DNA of 64,000 nucleotides from Globodera rostochiensis (lineage: Eukaryota > Nematoda > Chromadorea > Rhabditida > Heteroderidae): positions 1,725,501-1,789,500 of the forward strand of contig JAEVLN010000001.1 of NCBI GenBank assembly GCA_018350325.1, given 5' to 3'. The translations under genes and the position numbers were made by a program. Positions within the stretch are counted from its first letter, which is position 1, and the number at the start of each line of letters is the position of its first letter. Shown piece by piece: positions 1-11,400 of the stretch. The notes beneath the pieces are model-generated. The model saw only the letters and a list, made by a program, of their open reading frames with translations. It did not search any database and was not told the DNA's origin.

Positions 1-577
1 CCCACGCATTTCCGGCCGAAGACAACGCCAATGCTTCTTCTGCCCAAGCCGTGGCCAAATGGTTGCTCACTCCCCGTGAAGGCGGTCGCTCGAAGATACT
101 TTTCTGTCGCCATCATTCGGGAAAAATGGAAGAACTCAAAAGGGTAATTTCTTTTTCTTATAAATCAATTTGAGAATGTGAATTATTCCCTTCATTTTAG
201 GCCTTTGTCAATGCTTCGGAGCCGGCCAATTTCATCATCTATCTGCATTCTTATGGTGGCATTGAACCATTTGAGCTGAACAACAATTTGGGGGAGCGAT
301 TGGAGTTGCGATGCTTTGGCGAATACAAGTGGCTGTTGGTGCGTTGTCCGATTGGGCGAGAAGAGGCGATATGGGCCGGGTTGAAGAAGGCTGCAACTGC
401 AGTTGAGCGGCAAGGGTTCCGTCAATGGAATTGCATCGACATAACCTTCGGAGGCAATGACATCGGCGACGGGTAAGTGAATGAATTATCTCAAAATTCC
501 CTCCATTTGTTAAAATGTTTCTAATTTTCAGAATGCTTGACGCAAACGATGAAGGCCCAAGCGAGCCCAAGAAGTGA
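1..577 (+). CDS. F-box-like family protein, 3' part (5' end outside window)
   Basis: This is the end of a gene whose start lies before the window. Exons: <1-143 (first full codon at 3), 201-472, 532-577, joined at GT-AG introns, with TGA at 575-577. The protein tail includes AKWLLTPREGG, FVNASEPANFII, KWLLVRCPIGRE, IGDGM and SEPKK. All five recur in the paralogue at 44825-45978, which carries an N-terminal F-box-like segment. The family is expanded in cyst nematodes as I know them; the expected role, recruiting substrates to SCF-type ubiquitin ligases, is inferred only from that segment, which is not in this fragment. A polyadenylation signal AATAAA lies at 757-762, and the 3' flank is nearly identical to those of the two paralogues 43 kb away, so this is a recent dispersed duplicate. 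Whether the full gene is intact cannot be judged. Confidence 0.75.
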
Positions 578-2448
578 ATGGACGGACGGACAGAGGACGA
601 CAAATTTGATGGACGGAGGACAAACGAATCGAATTTGATGGAGGAAATTCAAACAGAAAATGGATTTAATTGATTATAATTGTTGGGTTCACTCATTTGC
701 TGTATTAATGTTGGAATCTGTGTACATTAATTGTTGTATGTGCTACTTGTCATGAAAATAAAAGAGCACTAATTTCTTTTTTTTTGTCTCAAAAATCTTG
801 AATAGGTATGCCAAACCACCGAGGCTATGACCAAACAAGTAAAAACTCGAAAACAAAATTTTTGGAGGTTTTATTTGACCGGTAACCCTCTGAGATATGC
901 CTGCTTCTAAACTGGATCAGACAAGCAGCGTCTGATCATTCCAAATGATCCCATCCGGTGATGGAGGGCTGATCAGTGATCACAGGATGAGAAACAAAAA
1001 AACCAATATGGCCATTTATATTTATTTATTTATGAGTGTAAAAATTTAAACATTTTCAGTCACAAATTTGGGACAAAATGTCGAGTTCATTCATTTGTTC
1101 ATGGACATCACGCCAAAGTGCCGCCGGCTCGTCAAAATTGGTCTATAAAAGAAAAACGATTTGGGTGCCATTTTGGCCAACGCCTTTATGAACAAAATGA
1201 GACGGCAAAAATTGACAAAAATTTTATTAAAAATTGCATAAAAATGAATAAATGAATGACTAATCGTTTGTTTACTATTTGAAGCATAAAAAACAAATTA
1301 CATAAAAATGGCAAATTTGTTGAGGGAGGGGGGACGCGGACAGAGAAGCAGACAAATGTGAGAGAGTGTGGGGAGAATGAGACCCTTTTTTGGTACGAGG
1401 GGGGCGATAGGGGAGGAAATAGTGTGCCGTGCCGTGCCACGGCAGAGAAGTCAGAGAAAGGACGGCAAAAAATTGCGTTTAAATGTTAGACGACAAAAGA
1501 GAAAGAAAGCAGAGCAGAAAAAGTGCCTTCCCGTGTGAACAAAATCACGCTGATCTGATCTGATCCGGTTCAAAAATTGGACCCGATCAAAAAATTCATC
1601 GTGATTGGACACCATAAGCTGATCGGGAACAAGTGGATCACACGATCAGGTTCACATCATGACGATAGAACCAAAATTGCGGTACACATCGGTTCAGTGC
1701 CCACGGTTCAGTGCCGCACGTTTCAGTGCCGCACGGTTCAGTGCCGGACAGTTCAGTGCCAGCGATTGAAAGGCTATAACTTTTTTTAAACTCAACCAAA
1801 TCAAACAAACAAGATGTCATTCGAAAGTTCTAAGCTTTTAAAAGCTATTGTCAAGCCAAAGCTACTCAATTAAAAAATTCGTGAAAAAGTTATCTCAATA
1901 ACATTATGAAAACCCCTTGATTTTGCGTGTTTTTTCACATTAAACTTTTTTTAAATAATTAAACCGCTTGTTTTATTTTTTAAATGATTCATCTCATTTA
2001 AAGCTTTCGAATGACATCTTGTTTGTTTGATTTGGTTGAGTTTAAAAAAGTTATAGCCTTTCAATCGCTGGCACTGAACTGTCCGGCACTGAACCGTGCG
2101 GCACTGAAACGTGCGGCACTGAACCGTGGGCACTGAACCGATCGCCGCCGCCAAAATTGCCGGTTGCCTGATCGATCAATTGATCACCCATAAATCAAGT
2201 CGATCGGAAAATGAAACTAATTTCTCACATTCTGATCAATCAATAATAATCTTTGGAGCGGCGTAAAATCCCAAACGAATCAGATCAGCAAAAAACTCTC
2301 TGGTTAGGTGTATATGATAAAAAATGTTAGAGCAGCAGAGAATGAGTGAAAGAGTGAAAGAAATAGTGTGTTAAACGGAGAGCACGAGAACGGGGGGGGG
2401 GGGGTACGGCACCAGACAACGGGGGGAACGAGTACAGGACGGACAATT
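578..2448. other. Intergenic: 3' flank of F-box-like gene, TGATCA-rich spacer and foldback element
   Basis: No credible gene. The first 200 bases are the conserved 3' UTR of the F-box-like family. From about 880 to 1660 the palindrome TGATCA and partial forms recur. A large inverted repeat fills 1688-2142. The last 150 bases before 2449 are the 3' side of the thioester-protein gene, including a G run near 2391-2403. Short open frames here are low-complexity. Confidence 0.6.
1688..2142. repeat. 455-bp foldback element (long inverted repeat)
   Basis: Arms 1688-~1827 and ~2004-2142 are reverse complements over roughly 138 bases, differing essentially by one T in a homopolymer; the spacer is about 176 bases. 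The outer half of each arm consists of about five tandem copies of a 15-bp motif around TTCAGTGCC. The core CCAAAATTGC occurs just outside both ends (about 1671 and 2151), a possible remnant of target-site duplication. No transposase is encoded. It is a foldback or MITE-like element, or a source of hairpin RNA. The inverted repeat is directly visible; its nature is inferred. Confidence 0.8.
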
Positions 2449-5400
2449 TCATCTTCGATAAATGACGGACAGCGGGACGACAGAGGAGGGCAACGGCAAC
2501 GGCAACAACAACAACGACGACGTCGTCAACAACTGCAAGCCGACAGAGAAAAGCAGCAACAACAGCACAGCGGAGGACGGAGCAGCAGCACCTGTAGATG
2601 AACCAGCCCCGCCGTTGGAGGGGCGCGTGGACTGTGCACGCGACGCGTGCTCGTTTGGATCCGGCCAACAGTCGGGGCACGACTCCTCCAGCGAGCGCGA
2701 CAAACGTGCCGAATAGGTGGACTTCATCTGAAGCCACGGGGGTTCAAATTTTGCCATTTTTGGCACTCCGTGTGCCCAATGCCAAAAACCTGTTGTTGTG
2801 GGTCGTAGTAGTCGTAGAGGAGCAGTTGAGCTTCTGAATTGCAAAAGTTTTACATTTTTATTGCCGTGTTTGAGTCAAAAAATGACCGCGCTGGTCCGCA
2901 ATCTGGTAGACCAGGTCCGTGTTCAGCGACAAACAGACGGGCACATCGCCAAGCTGTACAAATTATAATTTTCCATTTTAATTTCATCGCTACCCCAAAT
3001 CCAAATTCATTCTCTCCCATCTCGCGCAAACCAACCGGGTTGAAGTAGATGTTCAGCTTGCTGTCCTCCTTGTCCAGCTCCACTCGTTGCAGGTCAGCGA
3101 TGCCAGTCAGTCGACGGACGTCCTCCTTGAAAATGATGGGGAATGACGCTGGATTTGGATCAGTTTATTGATCCGAAACAGAATCAGACAGTTGGATCCG
3201 CTCCCCATGGGTTTAGGGTCGAAACTTGACATTGAACAACCATAAACAAATTCAAGCTGTACTTCGTCAAAGCGGTATCCGCTGAGTGCGTCCACCTCGG
3301 CTACCGCCATGTTTGAGCGAGCACCAGCACGTGTGTAACTGTATTTAAGAGGGTAAACAGAAAGCCAAAATTTGAATTCAGAAACGTTGTTCATTTTGCC
3401 AAAACGTACTTGCAGCACAGCTCCAGCTGCAGTCTGTTCCCATTGCGCACTTCCCGCACATCTTTGGAGCAGTAAAACGGCACGTCGTCCCGAAGCGTTT
3501 GGCGATGGTAGGAGTACTGTACCTGCACAAATGCCACCGACGTGCCGACCGCCTCCAACTCGACGGGCGCGTCCAAATTGGGCAACTACACAAATTGTTG
3601 TGTTTGATTTATTATACTGTTGGTTCGGTGGTGAACCTCATAACTCTGGAGCACCAGTGCATTCTGCGCGGTGATGCTGAACGAATGCGTGTCCTGTCCG
3701 TTCTGCACTTTGAGGCTCAAGTTGAAGCTGGGCGAATAGGCCTTTTCGGCATATGCCCCCAGGGACTGGAGTGCCATCACCGTGTCCTGCGGGGGTGGAA
3801 AGCGCGGAATTTGAATTTAAAAACAAAATTAATGCGAGGCCACCTGAGTGGAGGAGAAGCCGCCCAGGGAATTGCGCTGGGCGGTCAGCCACCGGACAAT
3901 GGGCGCGGCATGCTCTTTGTCGTCCAGCAGCATGTACGTAAGCAGCGCATAACTGTTTAAGGGGAGAGCCGATGCTTACGTTGTCCACCACGGCACCACG
4001 GGAAATGCCGTCGTCGGTGCCTGCCAAAACCCCCAAATTTCCCCCCGGGGGGTCAGGTTAAGCCAAAATTTTTGGGTTTTTTGTCCCAAAACATCTTGTA
4101 CGTCTCCAGCGTGCCCCGGTCACGGCTTCTTCTTGCTTTGCTTAGCCTTCCCCTCACTCACGCGCTCATTTCAATGTCGGCCGGCTGGCTTTGGAAGAAG
4201 TACTGGTTGGAGTCGCGGGCAGTGCCGGTGCCTTTGTTTGCGGTTGTGCCATCTTTGCCGCCGCCGCCACCGTTTGGCGTCGTTTTCGTTGTCCAATGAA
4301 CGGTGCCATCTGACACAAAACAATACAAAAAATGGTGCTGCTTTTTGTGCCAACTTCGTCCATACCGGTTGGTCCGACCAGCTGAAGGCCTTCCAACGTT
4401 TTCAGAACTTCACTTTTCTTCGGACTGTTCGCCAAATGGAGCCTTTAAAAAAAGTAAATTCTGGCATTTTTTGTTCAAATCTTGAGTTCCTTACACATAT
4501 GCACACAACGCCAACGCGTACGAGTCCTCCTTGAACTCGTGGAGGTGCAGCTCCAGGTAGTTGCGAGCCCGTTCAGTCACTCTGTTGCGCGTGGTTTGTG
4601 AGTTAATTCGACAATTATTCGAACCGGTTCTGCACATGGTTCTCCAACAGTGCAACCAGCACATACGCGGTCAGCGTGAAGCCGCCCTCCGACGCGCCGC
4701 CCTGCATCAATTTGTTGTGCACTTCGCCACGCTGCACAAAATGCCAAATTTTCAAAATTTTCCGCGCGCGCGTAAATTTGAATTTAAAAACAAAATGCCA
4801 TGCCATTCACAATGAATTTGCAATAACAACAACAACAAAAAATGCATGCACAACCTCCGCAAAAGCGCCATTGTCCTGTTGTTGTGAAATCAGAAAGGCG
4901 ATGGAATCCTTAAAATATTTTTTTTAATTTTGCACAAATTTTTTTGAGAGCATTTTTAACATGCCTCAAGCACACGTTCGTCCACAAAAATATAGGCCTG
5001 CGCCTGCTTGAATGAGCGTATCACGAAGGCGGTCAGCCATGTGGAGCCGTGGTGATCGGACTCGCCGAAAGCGGAAAACGAATTGTCGGGACGCCTGCGG
5101 GGACAAACCAATGAATGAATAAAAAGAATGCCCCGTAGATGATCTGATCAGATCAAGATATGCTGATCTGATATCTCGAAAACTACTCACAAACTGATCT
5201 GATCACGGTAAATACTCCGTATGTCTGATCACATTGATCAGAGATCCTGGCTCTCACAGTATGATCAGATATGCTTATCTGATCTGAATCTCGAAAACTA
5301 AAACAGATCTGATCACAGTAACTCAGCCTGATCACATAGATCAGAGATCCTGGCTCTCCCCGTATGATCAGATCAAGATCAGGCACGATTTTCATGAGCA

Positions 5401-8400
5401 AAATTGCACATCATTGAAGACTCCGTCCGTCCCCGACCTACCGATAGGTCAGCTCGCGCTGGTAGCCCGACTCCATGAACTTCTTGGCCTTGAGCTCCAA
5501 CGACGGGTTGGCACGTTGCGTGGCGCGCAGGTAACGCATCACGACAATGTTCGGCACCAGCTAAGACGGCACACATCACCAAATTGAAGGAGTTCTCAAA
5601 ACCCGTAGGGGGGGGGGAGGGAGGGCCGTCGCCTACCGTAACCATGTTCTGCTCTCCGCAACCGTACGGCATGCGCACCAGACTGTCCACGTTGGACAAC
5701 ACGGGCCCCATGATGTCGCCTGAATGAAAGCTTTTTGATCGATCAACCCAACCCAACTCGTGATCAATTATGGCTATAAAATTCTTACCGATAAAATCCA
5801 CGCGAGCCTTGCGCGATCTGCATGCACAAAGAACTGATTAGAGATGGATCTGATCAGCAAACTCGCTTCATACCCGATCACATGGTCGGCCGGGAACTGA
5901 AGCTCCACAACCTTTCGGTACTGAGACGCGGTGGGCACTGCTGCAGCTGCTCCACCTCCTCCACCACCAGCTCCGTTTGGTGAAGCAACTACTGCTTGCT
6001 GTTGTTGTTGTTGCTGGTGGAGGGGCTGCTGCAGCGGCGACGGCGGCGATTGGTCCCCGACGCTTTCCGATGTTTGGGCAGGCGGAAGCGCCTAAGGGGG
6101 GGATGTTGAAGAAATTTATATATTAATTTGCCCACAAACAAAGCACTGATAGTCCTTAATTCCATAAAGAGACTGATCAGTCCTTAATTCTAAGAAAGCA
6201 TCTGATCAGTCTATAAAGCGTCTGATCCTTAATTCTAAGAAAGCGGTTGATCAGTCCTTAAGTCTGATCAATCCTTAATTACATGAAAGAGCCTGATCAG
6301 TCCTTAATTCTAAGAAAACGTCTGATCAGTCCTTAATTCTAAGAAAGCGGTTGATCAGTCTTAAGTTGATCAATCCTTAATTACATGAAAGAGCCTGATC
6401 AGTCCTTAATTCTAAGAAAACGTCTGATCAGTCCTTAATTCTAAGAAAGCGGTTGATCAGTCCTTAAGTCTGATCAATCCTTAATTACATGTAAGAGCCT
6501 GATCAGTCCTTAATTCTAAGAAAACGTCTGATCAGTCCTTAATTCTAAGAAAGCGGTTGATCAGTCCTTAAGTCTGATCAATCCTTAATTACATGTAAGA
6601 GCCTAATCAGTCCTTAATTCTAAGAAGCGGTTGATCAGTCCTTAAGTCTGATCAATCCTTAATTCCATGAAAGAGCCTGATCAGTCCTTAAATTCCCCCA
6701 AAAACCCCTCAAAATTCCCTCTGTCTTTGATCAACACCACGCAGCACCTGCTGGTGCTGTTGTTGTTGCTGTTGTCCACCCGTGGTCAGGTCCACAATGA
6801 GCGGCACGTTGCGGTCCACGCGATAGCCCTCCGGCTCCACCCGAAGCGTTTGTTCGAGCGCGTCTGCCGCCTGATCAGCCTGGGCCACCACATGCAACCG
6901 CAGTTGACCCACGTCCGTGAACACGATGGGGAAGTACACGGCCCTGGACACGCCGCCGGGCACCAACACGTAACGCATGTTGTACGACTTGTCCGTCTTG
7001 CTGAAAATTGATCAAATTTAATTTCATATTTTGCAAATCATAATCAAAATTAAACGATTTGCAGAATTTTTTACCCTTTTTTAAGGCTCGTGCCGTCCTT
7101 TTGGAGGAAGTCGAACCCGGGCTGATGCTTCAGTGTAACAGTGACCTGAATTTTCACCCGAAAATTAATTGTCTGATCACTTTACCCAAAATTGCCCGAT
7201 TAGTTTAACCAAAAATTAATTGTCTGATCACTTTACCCAAAATTGCCCGATTAGTTTAACCAAAAATTAATTGTCTGATCTTTACCCAAAATTAATTGCC
7301 TGATCACTTGCCCAAAAATTAATTGTATGATCAGTTTAAAAATTAATTGTCTGATCACTTTACCCAAACATTAATTGTTTGATCACACCAATTCAATTCA
7401 ATTCAATTCAATTCACTCACCTCCTGTTCATTCTCCAAGTAATTGAACACCAACACTTGCAGTGCCATCTTTTCGTTCCGTTTCACCGAATAGGGCAGCT
7501 CGAGACGGACAAAGAATGGCCGAAACACTTTCAGCTTGACGGGTGCCGGTGCCAACTGTAGTGGTGGGGTGTACGGTATATGTTTTGTTCGGGGGGATAC
7601 GGTAGTGTTCAATACGCCAAAATCTTACGCCAAGTCCGGCTTGCTCGTTGATGGCAAAAGCGGACGCCACCCATTGGGTGATCGTGTCGGGCGCCTTCGC
7701 GTCGTACACAACCTCGCCATTTTCGCTGAAATTTTGTTTGGTCTTTAAACTTTCCAATCTTCCAATAGCCTCCGGGGAAAATGAACCAAAAAAAGCCCCT
7801 GAAGCGCTACAAACACCCTTCCCGAAATGTCCCCCCGGGGCTTGAGCTATAAACGACAAAAACGCCTCATGGGCAACACAAGTACAGCCATGACTCATCA
7901 ACATCCCCTTAGGCGCTTGCGCCATGCGAAAAGCCCCTCAAGGGCTACAAAAGCACAACCAGACACGCGCTCTTCACATTCTCTCATTCCATAATCAAGC
8001 ATAAAGTCCCGTCATGCAAAATAAACAGTCGAGATCCCATTGGGATTTTTCGTGGCATTGAATCCCGGACAACAACATCGAAGCATCGAACTAAAACAGA
8101 CAGGAAAGTCGCGCACATGTCAATGCCAAAATCAAAGTCAGTCAGTCCAATATCATCCCACACTTTTAGCATATCGGACGGCACATTTTTTGACCTTTTT
8201 TTGGTGTTCAAATCCGTCCAAAGCCATGTTTCGGGAAATCTCGATCGCACGGGCGCAGCCGCCGCCCCGGGGGCGGCCGCCTTTCGCCGCTGCTCCGTTT
8301 CGGGACTACGCGCAGCGGCCATCATGAAGAACACTGATCAAAATATATTTGGGTCGATCAAATGCGGGAGTGATGAGAGGGCGGTGGTGAAAACGTAACA

Positions 8401-11400
8401 GAACGGACTGGAGACGCACATAAATCACACATCAAACACACACAACACAACACGAGCGTGTACAACGAAAAAAAAGCGGGCTCTTAAACCCCGGAGGGGT
8501 TTTATTCGGTGCCTGAGCGTTCGCGAAGGTTTCGCCACTGCTCACAAATTGCAAATTTTTGTGGCTCCAAAGTTTCCGCTGCCTGTTCTCCTGGCACACC
8601 TTGACGCCGACGGGGTGGCAATGTCCGCCCAAATCCACGCCTCCGGGAAGTGTTTGCGCTGCTGCATGACCAGTGCCGCTTCCGGCTGCCGAAGCTTGCT
8701 GGTTGGAGGCGGCGGCGGGCCCGGCATGCCGGGCGCCGCTCCGTTCACCACACGGCCTGCAGAAGCGCGCATGCGCGCGAACACGGGACGTTGGTAGTGC
8801 CAAAGGCCTGCAGAGGAGGAAATGATGGGGGGGGGGGAGTGATGCCCTCCGGGGAAACGAGTGTGGAGAGAGCACGAGAAAGTGAGAGAGCGACGAGAGA
8901 TGCAGGCAGAAGACGCGTTCGTTAGCGGATTTAAAAGATTTAAACATGGAGGTTGTTCTGCAGTTCGCTGTGATCGGATCGATCAGCAGCTCCGGTTGGA
9001 TGATCAGCGACATTTTGGAGCTGTACATCGACAGTCCCCGAATTTGTCGGGAAGCATTAAACTTCAATCAGCAACAAAAAACGATCATTCACACATTCAC
9101 ACAACGGACAGGCACGAAACATTCATTATAAGGCATTTTTTGCGCATTTGTCGATGAACGAACGGGGAACGTCCCCCCGGGGGGATTCCAACTCCATGCC
9201 ACCACCTCGTCGTGTTGAAGTCGTCCTCTGTCCACACCCATGTCTCGGGGAAGTGCTGGCGCGGCGTCTTCATTTGGGCGCCGGACGAAGACGCAGCGGC
9301 GGCGACGGCGCTGCCGGTGGCTTCATCACCGGCAAGCAGTTCAGCGTCGAACATCACATTGGCTGGAACTTAGGGCAAACACAAATATGGTACAAAAAGT
9401 GTGCAAAGAAAATGCCATGGACAAAGAGACAATGGACGACAATGGGACATAATGCAAGGAGGACATATGAACGACTTTATCAACGGGACAAATGGACGAC
9501 GATGAACGACTTTATCAACCGGACAAATGGACGAAAATAAGCGTGGGTGGGCTACGGTAAAAATATGGTAGAAAAATGAATACAAAAAACTCACCGACTG
9601 GCTCCGGCTCTTTGAACAGGTAGGCATCAGTGAGCACCACAAGGCCGGCATTCTGTGTTGTGTTATATGGTAATGCTACAGTACACCACAGACTAATTAC
9701 TGTATTCAGGCCAAAAAATTAAACGCTCAATTTCAGCAAGTCTCTACACGGCTTGACCACCCCACCCTGCTCGGCTTACCTCAAACACTGAACTGGCATC
9801 TTTGCCGCCAACACCCCACCACGGGGACCATGTTGATCTACAACAAATTTAAATGCCATTCAATTTAAAAGTTTAGAAGACGAGCTCTCTGATCAATTTA
9901 AATGATCACTGGTTGGGTCATACTTTTTACTACATAAAGCCCGGACAGGCGAGACCAGGACTCTAGACAAGATTTCCTAGGCTTCCTGCTGACCCGGATC
10001 AGGAATCATAAAAATCAAGAATTTTTTTATCCTGGTGCAATCCTGATCCCGGTTTTTCCCAAAATTCTGATCCGGGATTTTTTAAAAATCCCGGCCACTA
10101 CTTTTTACCCATGACAGAATCACTCTTCAGCAGTATTCGTTTATAAATAAATGTGCTGGCTGAACAGATCGATCAGATCACTTTAAGAGTCCCTTTTTAA
10201 GTGATCAAAACCATTTTAACATGCACTGATCAGAGAGAGGCAATGGTCCGATCACTTAAAGCATCGTCAGTCTCTCACCTCCGCCTCCGGTCGACCATGC
10301 CTCGGCGCATATTCGTCCACATTCGCGTCCCAGAGTTGCTGGTGGTGTCGTACTCCTCCACGTCCTGCTCCACCAACTCCTTGGTGATGTCGTTGCCGGA
10401 CTTTAGCAACAGCACACTCTGGTCCACCGCCAGCAAGCCGACAAATGAGTCGGGCGCCGCGCGAACACGGAAACGCACCGGGTCACCAGGCTCGGCACTC
10501 AGACGGTCCACGGACAGTGTGACCTGATCAACAACAACAACTTCCAACATGTTAAAGCAGTACAAGTAAAAGCAAAAAATGAGCAAGTTCTAGGGTTGAC
10601 TATTTTAATTGATTTTGAAATTTTTTTATTTCCCAATTTGCTGAAATTGTTTGGTTTTGGAATGCATGGCGACGGTCATGTCCAGTCCATTCAACTGACA
10701 TTGTTGCGGAACAGTCCGTCCACCTTGAAGTCAATCTGCAAGGAAATAGAACGGATCAATTCTTGAAAATCTTTGAATAGTACCGGGCCGGAACGCAAAA
10801 TGTTGCGCACCCCCCGGGGGTAGGGGACTGTACTGCTCGAGAAAGTTCACATTTTCATTGTGAATCTCGAGACCGAGCAATTTTACATAGCCCAAAATCC
10901 TTGGGGGAACTTTCGGCAAAAAAGTGCCCTCCCCCCCCCCCCCTCCAAAAAAATTGCAATTTTTTGCTATACCGCGTCGACGAGAATTTCTTTGTTCAGT
11001 TCGCGAATTGCGTAGACGACCAGCCGTGACTTGGGCGCCATTTGCGGGGTGGCGATGAACGTCAAAGACGCGCCGCTCATTTGCTGCGCGTTGTCGCCGG
11101 CGGCGCCCAATGACACTTGCTCACTGAGCACAACAACGCCCCGGGCGACCACCTGTTTAAGACAAGTAATTATTTGTTGTTGTTGTTGTTTAATTTGTCC
11201 ACAACAACCTGGTAGGTAAACGAACTCAGCGGCTCCGTGCATTTCACGCTGAAATTCCGTAATTAAAATTTTGTAGAGAAATTTTGGGCGATGTGTGCCC
11301 CGGAGGGCATACATTTGTCAGGGAAAGTGCCCCGGAGGGTATAAATCTGTCAGGAAAATTTAAAGTGTCCGGAGGGCATAAATTTGTCAGGGAAATTTAA

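Noticed and set aside
2462..2716. Plus-strand 84-codon frame rich in Asn/Gly/Asp
   Set aside because: Antisense shadow of the last TEP exon.
6148..6690. CRISPR-like regularly spaced repeats (also 7148-7385 and 13697-14048)
   Set aside because: The stretches between repeats are themselves repeats with no unique spacers, and the context is a eukaryotic intron.
8040..8398. Plus-strand frames over the alternative bait exons
   Set aside because: Shadows; the minus strand carries the conserved FPETW motif and consistent splice phases.
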